A program made the translations under genes and the position numbers. A DNA stretch of 64,000 bases from Fluviispira vulneris (lineage in GTDB: Bacteria; Bdellovibrionota_B; Oligoflexia; Silvanigrellales; Silvanigrellaceae). The stretch lies in the NCBI RefSeq assembly GCF_014281055.1, contig NZ_JACRSE010000002.1:616790-680789 (forward strand), given 5' to 3'. Shown here one piece after another: positions 54,293 through 63,875 of this stretch (position 1 is the stretch's first letter; every line of letters starts with the position of its first letter). The notes beneath the pieces are model-generated. The model made no database searches and was not told the DNA's origin. It saw nothing but the letters and a program-made list of their open reading frames with translations.

Positions 54293-54319
54293 TTATTTTC
54301 CCCATGCTTCAAAATTATT

Positions 54320-55543
54320 TTAAAGCACTCTCTTTTTAATAAAGTAACACTTTAAATATTCAGAAGAATCTGGAGTTGCCAAACGCGTGTGACACGGGGA
54401 CTGCTCTCCCTTATGGAGGAGCACCCAGTTTTGAGCACTCAGACCAAGCGATACACTTTCTAAAAAGTCTTGGTCTTCGATATGACGGCTGCAACTGCAT
54501 ACAACTAAGATACCATTTTCGTTTAGTAAATTATGAGCAAGCCGGGTCATTTTTGTATACGCTCTTTTTGCTTCTGCTACATTTTTTTTCGCTTTGGCAA
54601 ATGCAGGTGGATCGGCAATGATAAGGTCAAATTTTTGTGTTGATTTATTTAGATTTTGCAAGTGTTCGAACATATCTCCATGTAAGGTGCGTATAAGTGG
54701 AGCGTGTAAAGCATTTTGTTCGACGTTTTTTTGTGCAAGTTGCAATGCCCAAGCGTCTTGATCGATCAAGGTGAGGTCAGTGACCCCTGCTTGTGCAGCA
54801 ATGGCACTCCAAGCTCCTGCATAGCTACAAATGTCTAAACTTTTTTTAATATTATAAGATTTGAGGAGTTCTGCAAGATATTTTAAGTTATTTCTTTGGT
54901 CTAAAAATAAACCTGTTTTTTGTGCTTTGTTTAAGGAAAAATTCATGGTTAAATGCGCAAAAAAGCAGCTAATATCGAAGGAAGAATCGATTTTTGGCTT
55001 TTCAATCCAACGGGTTCTCTCGGGCAGTTGTTCGAGTTTACGAATTTGTCCTGTGCTTCTTTCAAAAATAGGCAAATCACTCACTCTCTTTAATGCTTCA
55101 ACCACATATGGAACTAAAAAATCACCAACGGCAGCAGAGCTTTGTAGCACGAGAACAGATTTATAATCATCAATAGCTAAAGCAGGGAGACCATCGTTGT
55201 CACCATGAGAAAGTCTGTAAGCTTCTTTGTTTGCAAATGTGAAAGTATTTTTTTCATTTTGTAGCTTTTTTATATATACTGAGAGTTGTTCAATAAAAGC
55301 TTCAGAAGATATGCTATTGTTTTCTACTTTATCCATAATACAATCAGGTAACAAGCGGATAGAGATTAAACTCGTTTTATTATAAATACCTATTTTTTTT
55401 GTGCCTTTGAGTGTAACTAAAGATATTTTTTCGGGATTGAGTAATTTGTCATCTAAATGTTTAACCTGATTACTAAAAATCCATGGACTTTTAAAATATT
55501 TATACTTAGTGTCAATGATATCAATTTCTAAGATCTGAAACAA
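54320..55543 (-). CDS. rlmI: RlmI-type class I SAM methyltransferase (23S rRNA)
   Basis: A 407-residue protein with an N-terminal PUA-like part (RLSHGDNDGLPALAIDDY) and a Rossmann SAM domain: KTGLFLDQRNN, LDICSYAGAWSAIAAQAG (SAM loop), LIIADPPAFAKAKKNVAEA (DPPAF motif of m5C-type enzymes), VCSCSRHI. RlmI methylates C1962 of 23S rRNA in E. coli. TTG start with AAAGGAG 8 bases upstream. Confidence 0.85.
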   Translation of the reverse strand: MFQILEIDIIDTKYKYFKSPWIFSNQVKHLDDKLLNPEKISLVTLKGTKKIGIYNKTSLISIRLLPDCIMDKVENNSISSEAFIEQLSVYIKKLQNEKNTFTFANKEAYRLSHGDNDGLPALAIDDYKSVLVLQSSAAVGDFLVPYVVEALKRVSDLPIFERSTGQIRKLEQLPERTRWIEKPKIDSSFDISCFFAHLTMNFSLNKAQKTGLFLDQRNNLKYLAELLKSYNIKKSLDICSYAGAWSAIAAQAGVTDLTLIDQDAWALQLAQKNVEQNALHAPLIRTLHGDMFEHLQNLNKSTQKFDLIIADPPAFAKAKKNVAEAKRAYTKMTRLAHNLLNENGILVVCSCSRHIEDQDFLESVSLGLSAQNWVLLHKGEQSPCHTRLATPDSSEYLKCYFIKKRVL

Positions 55544-55726
55544 AATAGAGACTCCTTTGTCAGTTTATATTTCAAATGAACTATAATGTTTTCAAATGAA
55601 AATAAAGATATAAGCTTGTTTAACTTTTTTTGTAAAATATTTGAATCCAATTTACCATTGTTGTAATACATTCTCAGCTTTCCAAAATGAGTAAAGAAAG
55701 CGTACTTCTTTTTTTTGAGGTGCCAT

Positions 55727-56638
55727 ATGCATAAAGTGATACAAAATGTATCTCAGTTAACTTGTTCCCTAGATTCTGTTCCCGCAATGCCTCTTGCAAA
55801 TAAAGTCATGATGGTCGATCCCGCTTTTTTCAATGTCGACACTCCGATCAATGCGCATATGGTAAAAGAAGATGGTTCATTGCATAAACTTGATAAAAAT
55901 AAAGCTCAAGCGCAATGGCAAAATTTGAAAAATGCATATGAACAAATTGGTTTTAATGTGTTTGTAGTTGAACCTGTTAAAGAACTTCCAGATATGGTTT
56001 TTTGCGCAAATCAAAGTTTTCCTTATGTTGATGCCTGCGGAAATCCACATGCTGTGCTTTCGAATATGTTTAACGATCGCCGCAACCAAGAAGTATCCTT
56101 TATCAATTCTTTTTTATGTCAGCATCATTATCAAACTCATCGTATTGCTTCACGGACGGATGGGTTTTTCTTTGAGTCAATGGGTGATGCTCTGTGGATT
56201 CCTGGAAAACGATTTATTTTGGGAGGCTACGGATTTCGTACAGATAAAAGAATTTATGATATTTTAAGTCAAACGGCTCAAGCTCCGATCGCTATTTTTG
56301 AACTGACTCATCCCAAGTTTTATCATTTGGACACATGTTTGAGTGTTTTAAACGCAAACACTGCCCTAGCTTGTAAAGAGGCTTTTACGGATGAGGGATG
56401 GGAACTGCTTGCACGCATATTCAGCCAAATTATAGAAGTTCCATTGTTAGAAGCTGATTCCCCTGGTTTTGCATGTAACGCACATTGTCCAAATGGTAAG
56501 CATGTGATTATCCAGTCAGGTTGTATTGAGACAGAAAAACTGATTAGAGACAAAGGTTTTATTCCTGTTGCAGTCGATACATCCGAATTTATAAAGTCCG
56601 GTGGTTCTGTATTTTGTATGAAATTGATGTTTTTTTAA
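55727..56638 (+). CDS. Amidinotransferase-fold hydrolase (DDAH / arginine-deiminase-related)
   Basis: A 303-residue pentein-fold enzyme. Catalytic His in FYHLDTCLSVL, catalytic Cys in GGSVFCMKLMF at the C-terminus; the acidic substrate pair in DMVFCANQSF and FFESMGDALWIPGKRFILGGYGFRTDK. Family members remove methylamines, citrulline or ornithine from modified arginine. Start at 55727 (GAGGTG upstream), not the in-frame TTG at 55715. Stand-alone gene. Confidence 0.85.
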   Translation: MHKVIQNVSQLTCSLDSVPAMPLANKVMMVDPAFFNVDTPINAHMVKEDGSLHKLDKNKAQAQWQNLKNAYEQIGFNVFVVEPVKELPDMVFCANQSFPYVDACGNPHAVLSNMFNDRRNQEVSFINSFLCQHHYQTHRIASRTDGFFFESMGDALWIPGKRFILGGYGFRTDKRIYDILSQTAQAPIAIFELTHPKFYHLDTCLSVLNANTALACKEAFTDEGWELLARIFSQIIEVPLLEADSPGFACNAHCPNGKHVIIQSGCIETEKLIRDKGFIPVAVDTSEFIKSGGSVFCMKLMFF

Positions 56639-56670
56639 ATTTATATAAAAGTTTCTATTCAAATATCTTT

Positions 56671-56747
56671 GGGACTAAAGGAATCGATTGCATAAGGCAT
56701 TTTATTTTATTCTTTTAAGAATGCCTATTCTTGCAGTCCCGTTTTTT
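56671..56747 (+). terminator. Two-stem structured terminator upstream of pdhA
   Basis: Outer arms 56671-56684 and 56727-56740 pair (12 of 14 bases), enclosing an inner hairpin AGGCATT (56695-56701) / AATGCCT (56720-56726), followed by GTTTTTTC. It terminates the preceding gene's transcript, or is a leader element. Confidence 0.6.
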
Positions 56748-56854
56748 CTGTCATAGCGTATAGCTTGTGTGTTTGGGATTTCTCTCAAACGAATCCTATC
56801 AGTGATTGTCATTCAAAATTTTTTCGATTCTTCTTTTTTTGGAGAGTTTCATAG

Positions 56855-57823
56855 ATGACTCAAAAATTATCAAATCAGCTTCTTGTAGCTTTTTATAAAG
56901 AAATGCTACTCGGCCGTCGCCTTGAAGAGCGCATCGGACAGCTTTATGTTCAACAAAAATTTAGTGGATTTTGTCACCTTTATATAGGTCAAGAAGCTGT
57001 TTCGACCGGCTGCTTAAATGCCATTCGCAAGGGTCAAGATTATGTCATAACTGGCTATCGAGATCACGTTGCTCCTGTGGTCTTAGGTATGGATCCAGGT
57101 GTTATGATTGCTGAACTTCTTGGCAAAGTCACAGGATGTGCTCGTGGAAAAGGCGGATCCATGCACATGTTCTCTGAAAAACTTCGGTTTATGGGTGGAC
57201 ATGGCATTGTGGGTGGACAAGTTCCTCTCGCAGCAGGAGCAGGCTGGAAAATCAAATACAACAAGGAAGATCTTGTTTCTCTTTGCTTTTTAGGCGATGC
57301 CGCTTCGAACCAAGGCCAGTTCCATGAAGCACTTAACATGGCAGCTATTTGGGATCTTCCTTGCATATTTATTATCGAAAATAATAAATATGGCATGGGA
57401 ACAGCTATTTCTCGCACATGTTCATTGACGAATCTTTCTGACAGAGCGAAAGCTTACAATATGCGGCAAGCTGTTGTTGATGGCAGAAATGTCGTGAACA
57501 CATATAACCAAATGAAAGAAATTGTCGAAGAAACCCGTAAAACCTCAAAGCCAATTCTCGTTGAGATTCAAACCTATCGTTTCAGAGGCCACTCTGTGTC
57601 TGACCCAGGCAATTACCGTACAAAGGAAGAAGTTGAAAAAGAACGCGCACGGGATTGTCTTGTCTTGCTCAAGGAAACTATGCTTGCACAAAAAGCTGCA
57701 AAAGAAGACGACTTTGAAAAATTTGAAGAAGAAATTGCAGATAAAGTAGATGCGGCTGTTGCCTTTGCAGAAGATTCACCAGAACCAGAACTCGACGAAC
57801 TTTATAAACATGTTCTTGTTTAA
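56855..57823 (+). CDS. pdhA: Pyruvate dehydrogenase E1 alpha subunit
   Basis: A 322-residue E1 alpha. Thiamine diphosphate motif GDAASNQGQFHEALNMAAIWDLPCIFIIENNKYGMGT (G-D-x26-N-N), and GHSVSDPGNYR phosphorylation-loop equivalent. Heterotetramer with PdhB; decarboxylates pyruvate and reductively acetylates the lipoyl of PdhC. First of three genes with 26- and 24-base gaps. Confidence 0.97.
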   Translation: MTQKLSNQLLVAFYKEMLLGRRLEERIGQLYVQQKFSGFCHLYIGQEAVSTGCLNAIRKGQDYVITGYRDHVAPVVLGMDPGVMIAELLGKVTGCARGKGGSMHMFSEKLRFMGGHGIVGGQVPLAAGAGWKIKYNKEDLVSLCFLGDAASNQGQFHEALNMAAIWDLPCIFIIENNKYGMGTAISRTCSLTNLSDRAKAYNMRQAVVDGRNVVNTYNQMKEIVEETRKTSKPILVEIQTYRFRGHSVSDPGNYRTKEEVEKERARDCLVLLKETMLAQKAAKEDDFEKFEEEIADKVDAAVAFAEDSPEPELDELYKHVLV

Positions 57824-57849
57824 TAACTAGAATTTGAGGTTTTAAAAAC

Positions 57850-58827
57850 ATGGCTATTTTAACTTTAAGAGAAGCGCTCAATCAAGCAATGAGCGAAGAA
57901 ATGGAACGTGATCCTAGTGTATTCCTGATGGGCGAAGAAGTTGCTGAATATGATGGAGCTTATAAAGTTTCTAAAGGAATGCTTGCTAAATTTGGTCCTA
58001 TGCGTGTCGTTGACTCCCCTATTTCCGAAGCTGGTTTTGCTGGTTTGGGCGTGGGCGCAGCTATGTGTGGACTTCGTCCGATTATCGAAATGATGACTTG
58101 GAATTTTGCAATCCAAGCTTTCGATCAAATTATCAATCACGCAGCAAAAATGCTCTACATGAGCGGCGGACAATATAAAGTTCCGATGGTTATCCGTGGA
58201 CCACACGGTGCAGCACACATGTTATCTGCTCAGCACAGTCAATGTGTAGACCATATGCTCGTAAACTGTCCTGGTCTCAAAATTATCAGTACAATCGACC
58301 CTGCTGACGCAAAAGGTCTCATGAAATCCGCTATTCGTGATGACAACACAGTTCTCTTTTTAGAAAGCGAAATGCTCTATGGCCGCTCAGGTGAAGTTCC
58401 TGATGGCGAACATATTGTGCCCATTGGTGTCGGTGTGGTGAAACGTCCAGGATCCGATGTGACTTTAGTTGCTTGGAATAAAATGGTACTTTTAGCACAA
58501 GATGTAGCGACTGAGCTTGAAAAAGAAGGTATCAGCGTCGAAATTATCGATCCTCGTACCCTTATGCCTCTCGATGAAGAAATTATTTTCAATTCCGTTC
58601 GTAAAACAAATCGTCTCGTTGTGCTTGAAGAGGGTTGGGGAGTTGCATCTTTTGGCTGCCACATCGTCGATCGCGTTGTGAAAGAATGCTTTGATGACCT
58701 CGATGCTCCGCCAGAAAGAGTGACAAATCTTTTTGTACCAATGCCTTATAATGAACGCCTCGAACACGAAGTTATGCCAACTGCAGAAAGAACCATTGCT
58801 GCAATTAAGGCTGTTTTATATAAATAA
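57850..58827 (+). CDS. pdhB: Pyruvate dehydrogenase E1 beta subunit
   Basis: A 325-residue transketolase-like E1 beta. Marks: EVAEYDGAYKVSKGML, SPISEAGFAGLGVGAAMCGLRPI, INHAAKMLYMSGGQYKVPMVIRGP, HSQCVDHMLVNCPGLKI, ESEMLYGRSGEVPDGEHIVPIG. It completes the ThDP site with PdhA. Part of the pdhA-pdhB-pdhC operon. Confidence 0.97.
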   Translation: MAILTLREALNQAMSEEMERDPSVFLMGEEVAEYDGAYKVSKGMLAKFGPMRVVDSPISEAGFAGLGVGAAMCGLRPIIEMMTWNFAIQAFDQIINHAAKMLYMSGGQYKVPMVIRGPHGAAHMLSAQHSQCVDHMLVNCPGLKIISTIDPADAKGLMKSAIRDDNTVLFLESEMLYGRSGEVPDGEHIVPIGVGVVKRPGSDVTLVAWNKMVLLAQDVATELEKEGISVEIIDPRTLMPLDEEIIFNSVRKTNRLVVLEEGWGVASFGCHIVDRVVKECFDDLDAPPERVTNLFVPMPYNERLEHEVMPTAERTIAAIKAVLYK

Positions 58828-58851
58828 AGATATTTTTTTGGAGACATCATT

Positions 58852-60090
58852 ATGGCTACAGTAATGGAAATGCCAAAACTTTCTGACACTATGTCTGAAG
58901 GCTCTGTGGCGCGTTGGTTAAAAAAAGAGGGCGATAAAGTAACGGCGGGTATCCCTGTTATCGAGATCGACACAGACAAAGCAACGATGGAATATGAAAG
59001 TCCAGCTGGTGGAATTTTGCTCAAAATTCTCGTGGGCGATGGACAAAAATGTCCATTGCAAGCTCCCATTGCTGTCATTGGTAAAGCCGATGAAAAATGG
59101 GAAGAGGCTCTTGAAAAATACAACGCTAAAAAAGGTGGAGCTCAATCTGCGAGCAAAGCTGAAGCTCCAAAAGCAGCTGCACAACAAACTGCCGCTCCAA
59201 AAGCACCAGCAGCAAGTGCTTCTGTCTCCCAAACAGAAGTCAAAGCAAGTCCGCTTGCGAAAAAAATCGCAGCCGACAAAGGGATTGATCTCAAATCCAT
59301 TCAAGGAAGTGGCCCAAATGGCCGCATAGTGCAAAGAGATTTAGCTCAGACTTCTTCTTCTGCTGCAATGCCTTCTGCGCATGGTATAGCCGCTGGTGCT
59401 GTGGTCAAAATTCCACACACCAATATGCGTAAAACCATTGCTCGTCGTTTAGCAGAAAGCGTAAACACAGCTCCGCATTTTTATCTTTCCATCAGTTTGA
59501 ATATGACAAATCTATTGGCGTGGAGAAAATCCATCGTCGCTAAATTGCCTGACGAGCAAAAGTTTAGCGTTAACGACCTTGCTATTTTCTTAACTGCGCG
59601 TGCACTCAAACGGCATCCAGAAGTGAATTCCTCTTGGCAAGACGATTGCGTTCTTCAGTACGGCGACGTGCATATGAGCGTAGCGGTCGCTTTACCAAAT
59701 GGGCTTATGACTCCAGTGGTAAGACATGCCGATAAGCTTACAGTCGTGCAAATTGCTCAAGAGACAAAACGTCTCGTTAAAATAGCAAAAGATGGGAAAC
59801 TTCAGCCAAATGATTATGCAGGTGGAACATTTTCTGTTAGTAATTTAGGGATGACTGGAATTGAAGAGTTCACTGCAATAATCAATCCTCCTCAAGCCGC
59901 AATTCTAGCAATTGGTTCGACAATTCCAACTCCGGTTGTGCTTGCAAACGGTACAGTTGGAGTAGAACAAAGAATGAAAGTGACTTTGAGTTGTGATCAC
60001 AGAGTTATTGACGGAGCTGTTGGAGCTGAATTTTTAAAGACTTTAAAACAGTACTTTGAAGATCCTGCGACAGCGCTATTTCTAGGTTAA
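58852..60090 (+). CDS. pdhC: Pyruvate dehydrogenase E2 (dihydrolipoyllysine acetyltransferase)
   Basis: A 412-residue E2. N-terminal lipoyl domain with lipoylated Lys in EIDTDKATMEYES (~residue 43), Ala-rich linker, peripheral-subunit binding domain (ASPLAKKIAADKGIDLKSIQGSGPNGRIVQRDL), and the acetyltransferase domain with active-site DHRVIDGAVGAEF. Single lipoyl domain as in alpha-proteobacterial/mitochondrial type. No lpd (E3) gene in this window; it must be elsewhere. Confidence 0.96.
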   Translation: MATVMEMPKLSDTMSEGSVARWLKKEGDKVTAGIPVIEIDTDKATMEYESPAGGILLKILVGDGQKCPLQAPIAVIGKADEKWEEALEKYNAKKGGAQSASKAEAPKAAAQQTAAPKAPAASASVSQTEVKASPLAKKIAADKGIDLKSIQGSGPNGRIVQRDLAQTSSSAAMPSAHGIAAGAVVKIPHTNMRKTIARRLAESVNTAPHFYLSISLNMTNLLAWRKSIVAKLPDEQKFSVNDLAIFLTARALKRHPEVNSSWQDDCVLQYGDVHMSVAVALPNGLMTPVVRHADKLTVVQIAQETKRLVKIAKDGKLQPNDYAGGTFSVSNLGMTGIEEFTAIINPPQAAILAIGSTIPTPVVLANGTVGVEQRMKVTLSCDHRVIDGAVGAEFLKTLKQYFEDPATALFLG

Positions 60091-60189
60091 AAATAAGATT
60101 TTTTTAAACTAAAATGACAGAACTCAAATCAGTTGTGGACAACTGGTGAAGGGCTTCTGTTTTTTTTTTCATGTTGGGAAACATTATCA

Positions 60190-61512
60190 ATGAGTAAAGA
60201 AACAAAAGTAGAGATGATCCGTTTAAATGTAATGTTACAAGAATTGGGCGCTGCCTCCAGACGAAAAGCAGATGAACTTATTGAATCTGGAAAAGTAAAA
60301 GTTAATGGTAAAATTGTTAAAAAGCTTGGGGTTAAAGTAGAAAGTAATTCCTCTATTACAGTTGATGGCAAATTATTAAAAAATGCCCCACCCAAAGTAA
60401 CATATATTTTAAATAAACCTTTTATGACTATCACGAGTCGAAAAGATGAAAAAGAAAGACCCACAATATTCGATCTCCCCGATCTGAAAAAAATATCCGC
60501 AAATGTGCAATCCGTTGGTCGCTTGGATTACCGCAGTGAAGGTTTGATCGTTTTGACCAATGATGGTGATCTAGCACTCGCATTGTCGCATCCGAAGTAT
60601 TCTGTGGAAAAAACTTATGCGGTTTTATTGTCATCACCGGTAAATATTGAAGATGCTGAAAAATTGAAAAAAGGTGTAGAACTTGATGATGGTCCTGCGA
60701 AAGCTATTTCTGTCAAAATAGGTAATAAAGAGCCTTTAGGTAACAGCGTTGGTCAGTGGCTTGAGTTGGTTGTAACTGAGGGCCGCAACCGTTTGGTCAG
60801 ACGTATGATGGAGGCTTTAGGACTCAGCGTTGTGCGACTTGTGCGTGTTGCAATTGGCGATCTTCGCTTGCCTGGAAAACTCGAACCTGGAAAAATGCGG
60901 CCTGTGACCGAACAGGAAAGCAAATATTTAAGCGATATTAAACTCGAGATGTTGAGTGAAAATAAAAAGAATAAAAAACCCGCAGTGAATTTACCAAAAG
61001 AAATTCTCGATGCCCGTAAATTAAAACGTAAAATGAAATTAAACGATGCCGATTATGCGCGCGAAGCAGAACGGCGTGATATGCGCTCATCTCAAGTTAT
61101 TCGAGCTCGTAAAATAAAAGAAAATGAGCAAAAAAATGAAAAGCGAAATTCTTGGCACAATGAAGAAAAAGTATCTTCCAATAAAGAAACAGAAAGAAAA
61201 CATTATCAGAAGGATCATTCTAAACAGAATGAGCACGTAAGCGATAAATACAAGCATAATTCTGAGAATAAACACTCACGCAATAGCGCGCCCAATCAAA
61301 AGGAAGAGCAGAATAAAAGGGCGAACGATAAACGCGCTTATGTTAAACGCTCCGATGATAAACGTGCACAAGAAAGACATTCTCGCGACAAAAACTCTCA
61401 CGATAAACAGAGAAATGATACAGCAAAAAAAAGATTTGGACGTGTAATTGAAAATGAGGAGAAAAAAACTATAACTAAGAAGTCTAATTCTAAAAAAAGG
61501 GAGTCTGAATGA
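60190..61512 (+). CDS. rluB: RluB-type 23S rRNA pseudouridine synthase with long basic tail
   Basis: A 440-residue protein. S4 domain (RLNVMLQELGAASRRKADELIESGKVKVNG), then the RsuA/RluB family catalytic region (VGRLDYRSEGLIVLTNDG with catalytic D; RNRLVRRMMEALGLSVVRLVR). From ~residue 245 a ~195-residue low-complexity tail, very rich in Lys, Arg, Asn, Ser, Asp, Glu, follows: unusual length. Start at 60190; TTG at 60133 is in frame but lacks support. It overlaps the NfeD gene by 4 bases. Confidence 0.88.
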   Translation: MSKETKVEMIRLNVMLQELGAASRRKADELIESGKVKVNGKIVKKLGVKVESNSSITVDGKLLKNAPPKVTYILNKPFMTITSRKDEKERPTIFDLPDLKKISANVQSVGRLDYRSEGLIVLTNDGDLALALSHPKYSVEKTYAVLLSSPVNIEDAEKLKKGVELDDGPAKAISVKIGNKEPLGNSVGQWLELVVTEGRNRLVRRMMEALGLSVVRLVRVAIGDLRLPGKLEPGKMRPVTEQESKYLSDIKLEMLSENKKNKKPAVNLPKEILDARKLKRKMKLNDADYAREAERRDMRSSQVIRARKIKENEQKNEKRNSWHNEEKVSSNKETERKHYQKDHSKQNEHVSDKYKHNSENKHSRNSAPNQKEEQNKRANDKRAYVKRSDDKRAQERHSRDKNSHDKQRNDTAKKRFGRVIENEEKKTITKKSNSKKRESE

Positions 61513-61964
61513 ATATTGAATTATATTGGATTTATTTTTTAATCGGAATTATTTTTATTATTTTAGAAGTTTTTTCTTTAACATTTTATCTTTTACCGAT
61601 TGGCTTAGCTGCGCTTATAACGGGCATTTTTGCAATAATTTCTGAGAATATTTATATACATGGCTGCGTTTTTGTATTATCAAGTATTCTGTTGTTATTT
61701 TTTATTTCCAAATGGCGTAAATCTCGTTTTTTAAAACCAAAAGACTCGCATTTTCAAGTTGGTTTGGTAGGACAGATTGGAATTATCGTTGAAGAGTTTC
61801 AATCCCCTCAGAACACAGGTAAAGTAAAAATCTTTTCTGATGTTTGGGAAATACATTGGGATTCTCAACACGAAAAAATAATTGCAGAATTAAAAATGGG
61901 TGAGCGTGTTAAGGTTACATCTGTTCTTGGTAACAAAGTTATTGTAGAAAAAGCGAAAACTTAA
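61509..61964 (+). CDS. NfeD family membrane protein
   Basis: A 151-residue protein: two to three membrane helices (about 7-25, 30-48, 52-70) and a C-terminal OB-fold beta barrel (VGQIGIIVEEFQSPQNTGKVKIFSDVWEIHWDS, GERVKVTSVLGNKVIVEK). NfeD proteins pair with stomatin/SPFH proteins to control membrane domains or protein quality; here the SPFH gene follows by 21 bases. Start overlaps the rluB stop (ATGA). Confidence 0.92.
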   Translation: MNIELYWIYFLIGIIFIILEVFSLTFYLLPIGLAALITGIFAIISENIYIHGCVFVLSSILLLFFISKWRKSRFLKPKDSHFQVGLVGQIGIIVEEFQSPQNTGKVKIFSDVWEIHWDSQHEKIIAELKMGERVKVTSVLGNKVIVEKAKT

Positions 61965-61985
61965 TATTAAAATAGGGGTTCAATA

Positions 61986-63002
61986 ATGGTCGAAATTTTC
62001 GTATTATTAGCAATTGTAATTCTCGTTATTTTTATTTTCTCAAAATATGTTATAGTTATTAGGCAACAAGAGTGCATTATCGTTGAGCGATTGGGTAAAT
62101 TTCACGCTGTGCTAAACTCCGGCCTCAATGTCCTTATTCCATTTGTCGATCAATCCCGCACGATTCTATGGAGCCGCAATGGCATGATCACAAATGTCGA
62201 TCGAATTGATATGCGTGAAGTTGTGATCGATATTCCTGCACAACAGGTGATAACAAAAGACAACGTTGGTATTAATGTCGACGCCATTATTTATGTGCAA
62301 ATCACCGACGTAAAACGTGCAGCTTACGAAATTCAAGCACTCCCGATCGCAGTTGCACAACTCACCCAAACGACTCTCAGAAGTTTGGTAGGCGAAATGG
62401 ATCTCGATCACACCTTGAGCAGTCGAGATGTTATCAACTCTCGTTTAAAAATAGTTCTCGACGAAGCGACCGACAAATGGGGACTAAAAGTCAATCGGGT
62501 TGAACTTAAAAATGTCACCCCCCCACCTGAAGTGCAAAATGCAATGGAAAAGCAAATGCAAGCCGAGCGTGAAAGACGTGCCAATGTCCTCACTGCAGAA
62601 GGCTCTAAGCAAAGCCAAATCTTGAATGCAGAAGGTGAAAAACGAGCGCGTATCGAACATTCTGAAGGTGAAAAACAAGAAAAGATCAACCAAGCTTTAG
62701 GAGATCAAGAGGCGACCGTTGCCCGTGCATTAGGACAGGCAAAAGCAATCGAATCTGTAGCTGCCGCTCAAGCTAAGTCCATCCAATTGATTAAAGATGC
62801 CTTTGGTGGACCTGAAGTTGCTGCAAACTATTTAGTTGCCATGGAATACCTCAAACGTTTTGGTGAAATGACTCAGAAGAATACAGACAAAGTCTTTATT
62901 CCATATGAAGCCACTGCGGTTTTATCTTCTTTGGGTTCCATCGGAGACATTATGAAAAAGGTAACAGGGGACGAGAATCTGAAATTGCCTAAACATAAAT
63001 AA
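61986..63002 (+). CDS. qmcA: SPFH/Band 7 (stomatin-like) protein, QmcA type
   Basis: A 338-residue membrane-anchored protein: N-terminal helix (2-20), Band 7 domain (RQQECIIVERLGKFHAVLNSGLNVLIPFVDQ; DIPAQQVITKDNVGINVDAIIYVQI), then coiled coil with Glu/Ala repeats (MEKQMQAERERRANVLTAEGSKQSQILNAEGEK). The family forms large ring or cage oligomers at the inner membrane. Its partner NfeD lies just upstream. Confidence 0.92.
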   Translation: MVEIFVLLAIVILVIFIFSKYVIVIRQQECIIVERLGKFHAVLNSGLNVLIPFVDQSRTILWSRNGMITNVDRIDMREVVIDIPAQQVITKDNVGINVDAIIYVQITDVKRAAYEIQALPIAVAQLTQTTLRSLVGEMDLDHTLSSRDVINSRLKIVLDEATDKWGLKVNRVELKNVTPPPEVQNAMEKQMQAERERRANVLTAEGSKQSQILNAEGEKRARIEHSEGEKQEKINQALGDQEATVARALGQAKAIESVAAAQAKSIQLIKDAFGGPEVAANYLVAMEYLKRFGEMTQKNTDKVFIPYEATAVLSSLGSIGDIMKKVTGDENLKLPKHK

Positions 63003-63276
63003 TTTTATATTTTAAAATGTTAATTTTAAAATTTTTATATTTTCATCACATATATTATTATTAATTCATCTCATTCATAAATCTCTGTTGCAATTACCAT
63101 ACAAGTGAATACAAATTCTTCCTCTACCAGATTTTAAACTTTATGAATGAAAGCTGGGGTGTTGATTGTAAAAGGAATTTTTGATAAATTGACTTTATAT
63201 CAAGCTCTAAGAGAAAAGTACAAAAATTTGTATCAAGTTATATTGATTTAAATCTAAGTAGAAGAAAGGATTTTCA

Positions 63277-63723
63277 ATGCTATTAAAAAAATTAATTGGA
63301 ATCAAAAGTTTTTATTTATTTAGTTTATTATCTATTTCTTTTTCTGCAAATGCTTTTACTATTCATGGTTTGGGCGGAAGATGTCTCGATGTGCTAGGTT
63401 ATTTAACTGCAAATAATGCTCCTGTACAAATCTATGATTGTCATGGAGATATAAACCAAAATTGGGAAATAAATAATGGCCAAATTGTTGGGATAGGTGG
63501 AAAATGCTTAGATGCACTTTATGGGAATTCTGCAACGGGAACGTTGGTCGTAACGTCTGATTGCAGAGGAATTGCGAGTCAAAAATGGGTTTTAAAAGAT
63601 GGAAATATCATTGGAATTGGTGGAAAATGTTTGGAAGTATTGGGTGGATTTAATATCAAAAGCACTCCTGTTGTCTTAGGTGAATGTCACGGTGGAGCAA
63701 ATCAAAAATGGTGGTTTCAATAA
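63277..63723 (+). CDS. Secreted ricin-type beta-trefoil lectin
   Basis: A 148-residue protein with a signal peptide (1-26, ending SANA), then one ricin-B beta-trefoil of three repeats, each with a GGKCLD/GGRCLD start and a QxW end (NQNWEI, SQKWVL, NQKWWF). It would bind galactose-type sugars on another cell. No catalytic domain is attached. A possible T2SS substrate since it is exported; not shown. It ends the window's coding region. Confidence 0.9.
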   Translation: MLLKKLIGIKSFYLFSLLSISFSANAFTIHGLGGRCLDVLGYLTANNAPVQIYDCHGDINQNWEINNGQIVGIGGKCLDALYGNSATGTLVVTSDCRGIASQKWVLKDGNIIGIGGKCLEVLGGFNIKSTPVVLGECHGGANQKWWFQ

Positions 63724-63841
63724 TTTATTCTTTGTTGAAGTATTAATAAATGAATATTCTAACTGATACCTACTCAATAGCAATTTATTAAGGTATTGCT
63801 AGACTATAATAATCTTAATGAATTCCAAGCATATATGAGTG

Positions 63842-63875
63842 ACGTCCTCCTCCCACTTCTGTGAGAGGAGGACGT
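63842..63875. terminator. Terminator-like hairpin, probable intron target
   Basis: ACGTCCTCCTC (63842-63852) pairs with GAGGAGGACGT (63865-63875), extended inside by CAC/GTG. It ends precisely where the GTGCG intron start begins, the arrangement used by group IIC introns. No T run follows because the insertion separates it. Confidence 0.6.
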
